DNA from: Natrinema caseinilyticum | Lineage (GTDB): Archaea > Halobacteriota > Halobacteria > Halobacteriales > Natrialbaceae | Direction of reading: 5' to 3' | Assembly: GCF_024227435.1 (NCBI RefSeq) | Contig: NZ_CP100445.1 | Location: forward strand, 3,035,369-3,099,368 | Length of the DNA stretch: 64,000 nucleotides | Shown here: in pieces, positions 60,056 to 64,000 of the stretch | Layout of the letters: every line of letters starts with the position of its first letter | Position numbering within the stretch: the first letter of the stretch is position 1 | The notes under the pieces: generated by a model | Databases searched by the model: none | What the model was told of the DNA's origin: nothing | The model's input: only the letters and a program-made list of their open reading frames with translations | Position numbers and translations under genes: made by a program

Positions 60056-60205
60056 ATGTTCGCAATCGATTCCCTCTCCGGAAGCGCACGAGCCGTTGCA
60101 CTCGTCGGTGCCGTCTTGCTCGAGGCGATCGTCCTCTACGTCGGGTACGGCGGACTCGAGCAAGCCGTCGGTGAGCGCATCGTGGACCTGTTACGGGGCG
60201 AGTAG
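60056..60205 (+). CDS. DUF7512-like small membrane peptide
   Basis: 49 residues: MFAIDSLSGSARAVALVGAV, hydrophobic helix VALVGAVLLEAIVLYVGYGG, then LEQAVGERIVDLLRG. I recall this as a haloarchaeal DUF7512 peptide, commonly next to sulfur-related genes, as here (24 bp after the MBL gene). It may be a small subunit or regulator of an export or oxidation complex. Too short for earlier ORF cut-offs, but clean. Confidence 0.8.
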   Translation: MFAIDSLSGSARAVALVGAVLLEAIVLYVGYGGLEQAVGERIVDLLRGE

Positions 60206-60481
60206 CGACGGACCCGTGCGGGGTGCGGGTGCGCCTCATCGGGGTCGTCATCGAAGTCGGCCCGGTCGTCGGGTCGTTCACCGGGGTCGATCCGGTCACC
60301 GGGACCCGGCCTCGCGTTCGTCTTCGGAACCGCCGTGGTCGCGAGGCTCACACACCGCGACCGCGGGCAGGCCGACTCCAAACCTCGTCGCCGAAACCGA
60401 CGTCGCGGTCGCCGTCGGCACCACGCTGGGCCTCCGCGCCGCCGCCGTCGCCGTCCGCGAACTCGCGACTGGCCGACTGCC
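60206..60481 (+). other. Possible decayed membrane-protein gene
   Basis: After the DUF7512-like gene, hydrophobic or protein-like fragments appear in three different plus-strand frames: IGVVIEVGPVVGSF, GLAFVFGTAVVARLTH, and VAVAVGTTLGLRAAAVAVRELATG. Together they look like a helix-rich gene broken by frameshifts. Given the context, a lost sulfite exporter would make sense, but this is a guess. No intact gene. Confidence 0.25.
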
Positions 60482-61048
60482 TCAGACCGGACACCGTTCG
60501 CGCAGCAGTTCGACGGTACGGGTGATACGGGCCGACGCTGACCGAAGGCACCGCCGTCCCGCCTGTGCACGCTTCGCGAGTGCGAACCGGACCGCGTCGT
60601 ACGTGTTGCCAAGCAGGTTCCCGAAGTAGATCGCACGGATAAACGCGAGAATATCCGCGGCCGTGTCCCGGCCATACTCGTCTCGCAACGCTGCCAGCGC
60701 ATCCGGACCCGGGTTCTCGTCCGTTTCCGCGTACCGCTGGGCGAACTGCAACGCGGGCAACTCGCCGTCGTCGACGGCCGACCCGACGTCGTTCTCGAGG
60801 ATCTGCGCGATCGTCTCCCGATCCACGCCGGTCTCGCGTGCGAGGTCGGTGTGGTATCGAGTGCAGTACTGACACTCGTTGACCGCCGTGACCGCGAGCA
60901 TGATCTTCTCCGCGAACTGCTCACTGACCCTGTCGGCGCGCTTGGCACGGACGAGGCGCGGCATATTATGTCCGAATCGAGCAATACCGTTCGGCAGCGA
61001 TCGGATCGTGAACGTTTTCTTCCGAAACTCGTCAGCGGGGCCACTCAT
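60482..61048 (-). CDS. Carboxymuconolactone decarboxylase / AhpD-like protein
   Basis: 188 residues. AhpD-type core with catalytic pair CQYC in LAVTAVNECQYCTRYHTDLARE (C-x2-C-x3-H), followed by helices typical of the CMD fold. Probably a thiol peroxidase-linked oxidoreductase. The start at 61048 (MSGPADEF) is chosen over a TTG at 61057. The final ~25 residues are unusually Arg-rich (ARITRTVELLRERC), possibly a frame-shifted end. Lies beside the sulfur island and could deal with its oxidative by-products. Confidence 0.88.
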   Translation of the reverse strand: MSGPADEFRKKTFTIRSLPNGIARFGHNMPRLVRAKRADRVSEQFAEKIMLAVTAVNECQYCTRYHTDLARETGVDRETIAQILENDVGSAVDDGELPALQFAQRYAETDENPGPDALAALRDEYGRDTAADILAFIRAIYFGNLLGNTYDAVRFALAKRAQAGRRCLRSASARITRTVELLRERCPV

Positions 61049-61332
61049 CTCGAGCAATGTTTTGGCGGCCCTGTGAAGTCGATTTCGATCGCCCGGTGCG
61101 GTCGTGTTCCTCCTAACTGGCTGAAAACCGATATTTTTCGGAGGTCAGATAATTGTTTAGTATCCCCAATGACGACCAGCGGTAAGCGACCGGCCCGGAC
61201 GCGTCTCTCGCACGGTCGGACGACGGCGGTCGCTCTCGACGAGTGTGCGGAGCGGGACCCGAACCCGACTACGGGGCGGTCGTCCGAACGACGCGAGAAC
61301 GCTGCGACTCGCGTGCTTCGAATTTCGCTTCC
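61049..61332. other. Intergenic region, about 280 bp
   Basis: Contains an AT-rich promoter-like stretch (GATATTTTTCGG near 61128-61139; AATTGTTTAG near 61151-61160). A frame from 61169 encodes an Arg-rich product that runs into the att-like repeat and is probably not a gene, or is one truncated by the repeat. Confidence 0.35.
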
Positions 61333-61404
61333 GATTGCCGCTGCTCGCGGTGATGCTCGCCGCAGAAATGCGCGGACCGGGATTTGAACCCGGGCCACGA
61401 GCTT
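61333..61404 (-). repeat. att-like repeat A: duplicated 3' half of tRNA-Gly plus flank
   Basis: 72 bp matching 63099-63170 at 70 of 72 positions. It contains the T-arm, acceptor 3' strand and anticodon-stem 3' part of tRNA-Gly, plus 36 bp of downstream flank. It lacks the 5' half, so it cannot make a tRNA. Such truncated copies are the usual footprint left at one end of elements that integrate in tRNA 3' ends. Confidence 0.85.
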
Positions 61405-61490
61405 CGGGGCGTACACCGATACTACGTACCATCCGGTCGCCCGCTGTTTTCAGTCGGCCACGATCTCTCACCGCGACAGGGGAGGTTTCG

Positions 61491-61664
61491 GTGCTCGATC
61501 CGAACGATCACCCGGACGCGGAGGCAGCGTACGTAATCACCGATCCCGATTTTCCGACCGACGACGAACTCGAGGACAGAACTCCCGATGAGGGTCGTGA
61601 GCGATTGCTGCGGTTCATCGGGCGAGGCGCATGGACCATCACCGGGAGATCGACGAGGCGGTAG
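61491..61664 (+). CDS. Small acidic ORF within the att-flanked segment
   Basis: 57 residues, GTG start preceded at 5 bases by a strong GGAGG. Sequence begins VLDPNDHPDAEAAYVITDPD and continues acidic (FPTDDELEDRTPDEGRERLL) before a basic end. Composition of the first 45 residues is clearly haloarchaeal. The end (TITGRSTRR) may be frame-shifted. No family recognised. Confidence 0.5.
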   Translation: MLDPNDHPDAEAAYVITDPDFPTDDELEDRTPDEGRERLLRFIGRGAWTITGRSTRR

Positions 61665-61674
61665 CCGACGAATC

Positions 61675-62181
61675 TCAAACGTCCGTATTCGGATCGTACC
61701 GAGCCCGGACGATCCTCGGAAGTCGCGTTCGCGTCACTTCCCACAAGAGTCCGACGGGAGCGTCCTCCAGAAAGTCGACGCCCTGGTAGTGGTAGTCGCT
61801 CTCCGGCGAGGCTCGCTGCTGAAAGTGGTCGAACGGGATGTCCGACTCCGCCGGATGCGGTTGTCGGTGCCAGCCGCAATCGTAGCCCGACGACTCGAGG
61901 TAGTGGAATTTGAACTGGTCGTCGATCCCGACCGGGTGCGTCCACCAGTTGATCTCGAGCCTGGCTTCGTCTGCGTCGACGAGTCCATCGACCAGGATCT
62001 GCGTATCGAAGTGAGCAACGAGTTTCCGGTCTCTCTGGTCGCGCGTCGGTCTGACGACGACCGTCTCAGTCGCGGGATGGTGGTTGAGATTGATCCGTAA
62101 CTGCTCGAAGATCCGACCCCGCCGTCCGGATACACCGATCGGGTCAGATCCGCCATCTGCCAGCAAATCGCCGAGAGACAT
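61675..62181 (-). CDS. Unknown protein paired with a winged-helix regulator (toxin-like module?)
   Basis: 168 residues, alpha/beta, with HFDTQILVDGLVDADEARLEINWW, IDDQFKFHYLESSGYDCGWHRQPHP, and VGLLWEVTRTRLPRIVRARY. The GYDCGWHRQPHP stretch (Cys, Trp, two His) looks like a functional site. Its ATG abuts the stop of the regulator gene (no gap), so it is translationally coupled to it. Regulator-plus-small-partner pairs of this kind recur in haloarchaeal genomes and resemble toxin-antitoxin layouts; this is inference, no toxin motif was identified. Confidence 0.8.
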   Translation of the reverse strand: MSLGDLLADGGSDPIGVSGRRGRIFEQLRINLNHHPATETVVVRPTRDQRDRKLVAHFDTQILVDGLVDADEARLEINWWTHPVGIDDQFKFHYLESSGYDCGWHRQPHPAESDIPFDHFQQRASPESDYHYQGVDFLEDAPVGLLWEVTRTRLPRIVRARYDPNTDV

Positions 62182-62760
62182 CTATACAGCCGAATCTACC
62201 GACGGTCGGTAGTGGTCGCTGAATTTCTCGTATCGCTCGAGCGCTTCCTCCGCTATCGAGACCATGTGCGAGTGCGAGTCCCACTCGGAGGCCTTTTTGA
62301 AGTATTCCCGCGCCTCCCTCGAGGAGGTGTCGTCGGCCGTCGCGAGTTTCCGCAGTTCATCCGCGCTCTCGACACCGTACGTTTCCCCGAGTTCCTCGAT
62401 GTCCTCCTTTGCAGTGACCGTCATCGTCTCGATTTCGCTGCGAGTGTGTTCCTCGATCAGCTGTGACACTTCTTTGAACCGCTGATACGCGGCATCGGGA
62501 TAGTACGTCTTCGCACCTCGCTGTTCGACTGCACTCAGGATATGCAGATCGACCAATCGCTCGAGGTGACTCCGTGCCGTCGTCGGTGATACCGCCGCTC
62601 GCTCCGCGATCCAGTCCGCCGTCCGCGGTTGCTCGGTCGTCAACGCGACCGAAATCACGCGGTCGACTCCCGGCATCTCGTCCGTCCATTCGTCGGTCCG
62701 TTCCGCCTCGTCCACGATTTCGATCGCTTCGGGTGGTGCCAGAGAGTCGTCGTCAGCCAT
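62182..62760 (-). CDS. Winged-helix regulator with coiled C-terminus (DUF7342-like)
   Basis: 192 residues. Winged helix at about 30-95 (DRVISVALTTEQPRTADWIAERAAVSPTTARSHLERLVDLHIL ... KTYYPDAAYQRF), followed by long acidic helices (QLIEEHTRSEIETMTVTAKEDIEELG, SREAREYFKKASEWDSHSHM). This matches haloarchaeal regulators I recall as DUF7342. The start at 62760 fits a TTATTG box 29 bases upstream, with a palindrome just beyond it. First gene of a two-gene unit; probably autoregulated, possibly an antitoxin. Confidence 0.85.
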   Translation of the reverse strand: MADDDSLAPPEAIEIVDEAERTDEWTDEMPGVDRVISVALTTEQPRTADWIAERAAVSPTTARSHLERLVDLHILSAVEQRGAKTYYPDAAYQRFKEVSQLIEEHTRSEIETMTVTAKEDIEELGETYGVESADELRKLATADDTSSREAREYFKKASEWDSHSHMVSIAEEALERYEKFSDHYRPSVDSAV

Positions 62761-62794
62761 ATCTCGATCATTTGGCCTCGAGAACAATAACCTT

Positions 62795-62804
62795 GTGTGC
62801 ACAC
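62795..62804 (-). promoter_or_regulatory. Palindrome upstream of the DUF7342-like regulator
   Basis: GTGTGCACAC, perfect 10-bp palindrome, adjoining the TATA box (GGTTATTG, minus strand, about 62786-62793). The position suits autorepression by the encoded regulator. Confidence 0.5.
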
Positions 62805-63011
62805 CAATTATACAATCTCCATCTGGAGTTTTTGACTGTCAATCGGTCGCGGGTACCGAGTCCGCCAACCCCGCCTATCTGAACGTGAGAAAACACGGAA
62901 GCCGCGAGCTACACCCCGTCCAGGTTCGCGCGAGCCCGGCTCGTGAATGGCTAGCTCACTGCACCGAGCCAGTCGTCACTCAAACCGGCGGTAACCATGC
63001 GGAAAACGGCG

Positions 63012-63034
63012 ATGCGCGGACCGGGATTTGAACC
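63012..63034 (-). repeat. att-like repeat B: partial third copy
   Basis: 23 bp identical to 63134-63156, covering the acceptor 3' strand and T-arm of tRNA-Gly only. It breaks off after GATTTGAACC. Suggests a second, smaller integration or an earlier rearranged att site. Confidence 0.7.
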
Positions 63035-63098
63035 ACCTGAAGACGGTCGCGTTCGCTTCGCTCACGCGCTGCGACTCCCGTCGTTCAATCCCTCGTGC

Positions 63099-63170
63099 GA
63101 TTGCTGCTGCTCGCGGTGATGCTCGCCGCAGAAATGCGCGGACCGGGATTTGAACCCGGGCCATGAGCTT
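63099..63170 (-). repeat. att-like repeat C: at the intact tRNA-Gly
   Basis: The 72-bp copy that includes the 3' half of the functional tRNA-Gly (63135-63205) and its 36-bp downstream flank. Identical to copy A at 70 of 72 positions. Repeats A and C lie 1,766 bp apart in direct orientation. Confidence 0.85.
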
Positions 63171-63205
63171 GGAAGGCTCAGGTCCTACCACTAGACCATC
63201 CGCGC
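63135..63205 (-). tRNA. tRNA-Gly (anticodon TCC)
   Basis: 71 nt cloverleaf: acceptor stem GCGCGGA/TCCGCGC, D-arm GTCTAGTGGTAGGAC, anticodon stem TGAGC/GCTCA with loop CTTCCAA giving anticodon TCC, T-arm GGGTTCAAATCC. CCA is not encoded. Reads GGA glycine codons. Intact; its 3' half is copied at 61333-61404 and 63012-63034. Confidence 0.95.
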
Positions 63206-63299
63206 GCACTCTCGGATTTTCGTTCCACGTTTAAGGCGCTTCCGTTTCGCGCCGCCCGCCTGCGGTCCCTGCTGGCGATTGGCGCACTCGAGCGCGAAG

Positions 63300-64000
63300 T
63301 CAGTCAGACCCGGGGCCCCGCGCCCCCGCCACCGTCGCGTAACAGTTCCCGCTCGAGAGTTCCCACTCGCGGAGTTCGAGGGCGCTGTCCGCGAGGTCGG
63401 CTTCGAACTCGTCGGGGGCGTAGATGTGGTAGAATCGGTCGACCGGCTCGCCGCCGGGGAGAGTCCACTCGACGGTCGTATCGAAGCCCTCGGTCTCGTC
63501 GAACCGGTCGTGGGCGGTCGACCACGCGCTGACCAGCGCGCGGCCCTCGGGAGACAGAACCCGCGCGAGTTCGTCCAGACTGTCCCGGCGGGCCCGGCGG
63601 GTCGGCAGGTGGTGCAGCGTGGCGACGTAGACCGCGAGATCGACCGCATCGGTCGCGAGCGGGAGCGCCGCCGCATCGGCCTGCACCAGTTCGACGTCGA
63701 ACCCGCGCTCCGTCGCCCGGGTTCGACCCGTCTCGAGCAACCCGCGGCTGACGTCCAGGCCGACCACGGACTCGAGGTGCGGGGCCAGCAGTTCGGCGTG
63801 GCGACAGTTGCCACAGCCGAGGTCGAGGCCGACGCCGTCGGCCGTGGCGGTTTCGAGGTCTCCCGCGTGGGTCTCCACGAAGGACTCGACCTCGGACCAG
63901 GCGTACTCTCGCGTGGACGCGAAGTGGGTCGCGATCCGGTCGTAGGTGTCGCGGATCTCGGCGCGGTCGGCGTACTCGTCCGCTCGGCTCGAGTCTCTAT
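63300..64000 (-). CDS. Class I SAM-dependent methyltransferase (N-terminus off the right edge)
   Basis: At least 233 residues; the frame is open to the window edge and still reads protein-like there (YADRAEIRDTYDRIATHF), so the start lies outside. SAM motif I GVGLDLGCGNCRHAELLA, motif II VVGLDVSRGLLE, VQADAAALPLATDAVDLAVYVATLHHLP, and motif IV LSPEGRALVSAW. Looks like the Trm9/ABH8-like group of tRNA wobble-uridine methyltransferases or a generic small-molecule methylase. An internal GTG at 63878 is not the true start. Confidence 0.88.
   Translation of the reverse strand, partial: RDSSRADEYADRAEIRDTYDRIATHFASTREYAWSEVESFVETHAGDLETATADGVGLDLGCGNCRHAELLAPHLESVVGLDVSRGLLETGRTRATERGFDVELVQADAAALPLATDAVDLAVYVATLHHLPTRRARRDSLDELARVLSPEGRALVSAWSTAHDRFDETEGFDTTVEWTLPGGEPVDRFYHIYAPDEFEADLADSALELREWELSSGNCYATVAGARGPGSD

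Noticed and set aside
61169-61387. A 72-codon frame running into the tRNA-like repeat
   Set aside because: The product is Arg-rich and ends inside the duplicated tRNA sequence; no homology features.
61372-61404. A second tRNA-Gly gene
   Set aside because: Only the 3' half is present; no D-arm or 5' acceptor strand, so it cannot fold into a tRNA.

Overview
The window comes from a haloarchaeon (class Halobacteria). It is GC-rich, its proteins are strongly acidic (Asp/Glu-rich, Lys-poor), and many genes have a TATA-like box about 25-30 bases before the start codon with no ribosome binding site, the leaderless arrangement typical of this group. Family content agrees: HTH_10/bacterio-opsin-activator regulators, Orc1/Cdc6, a SAMP/MoaD-type ubiquitin-like protein, HerA/NurA, PolB2, small zinc-ribbon proteins and an IS1341-type TnpB. 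The genus cannot be fixed from this sequence alone. It looks like chromosome (isocitrate dehydrogenase, phosphoglycerate mutase, methionine aminopeptidase, tRNA-Gly) with accessory patches.

Layout. 0-8 kb: a PspA-like coiled-coil protein, a hydrolase, and a HerA-type ATPase and NurA nuclease separated by a cohesin-domain surface protein, a tandem winged-helix regulator and a small conserved protein. 8-14.5 kb: gpmI followed in frame by an orphan kinase ATPase domain, a Tat-exported PhoX/DUF839 protein, and a TnpB element with end hairpins. 14.5-26.9 kb: housekeeping genes (acetyltransferase, icd, map, HIT hydrolase, cupin, glutaredoxin, MiaB-like methylthiotransferase, LLM oxidoreductase). 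27-29 kb: two overlapping response-regulator genes. 29.5-34.1 kb: PolB2, a small protein, a degenerate RecA-like protein and an Orc1/Cdc6 paralogue; the two promoters share an upstream element at the same distance from the TATA box. 34.1-35.85 kb holds no gene I can support. 35.8-44.8 kb: mostly small conserved or unknown proteins, SAMP, a flavin-type oxidoreductase, two regulators and a PhoD-like phosphatase. 44.9-47.5 kb: a membrane protein and a DrrAB-like ABC exporter. 47.8-50.6 kb: a Tat-signal protein and a signal-less PQQ-type dehydrogenase.

51.6-61 kb is a sulfur and redox island: cytochrome bd oxidase (cydA/cydB), a 1-Cys peroxiredoxin, DUF1641, a sulfide:quinone-oxidoreductase-like flavoprotein, a winged-helix protein fused to two rhodanese domains, a rhodanese-metallo-beta-lactamase protein (persulfide-dioxygenase-like), a DUF7512-like peptide and an AhpD-like protein. 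The expected flow, by family, is sulfide to persulfide (flavoprotein), persulfide to sulfite or thiosulfate (MBL protein, rhodaneses), and electrons through quinone to a sulfide-tolerant bd oxidase.

61.3-63.2 kb: an intact tRNA-Gly(TCC) whose 3' half plus flank (72 bp) is repeated 1,766 bp away at 70/72 identity, with a third 23-bp copy between. The enclosed DNA carries a regulator and an abutting partner gene plus a small ORF, but no integrase: a probable small integrated element or remnant. The window ends inside a SAM-dependent methyltransferase gene.

Many long open frames lie antisense to real genes, a by-product of high GC; they were discarded because their products are Arg/Ser-rich and match no family.
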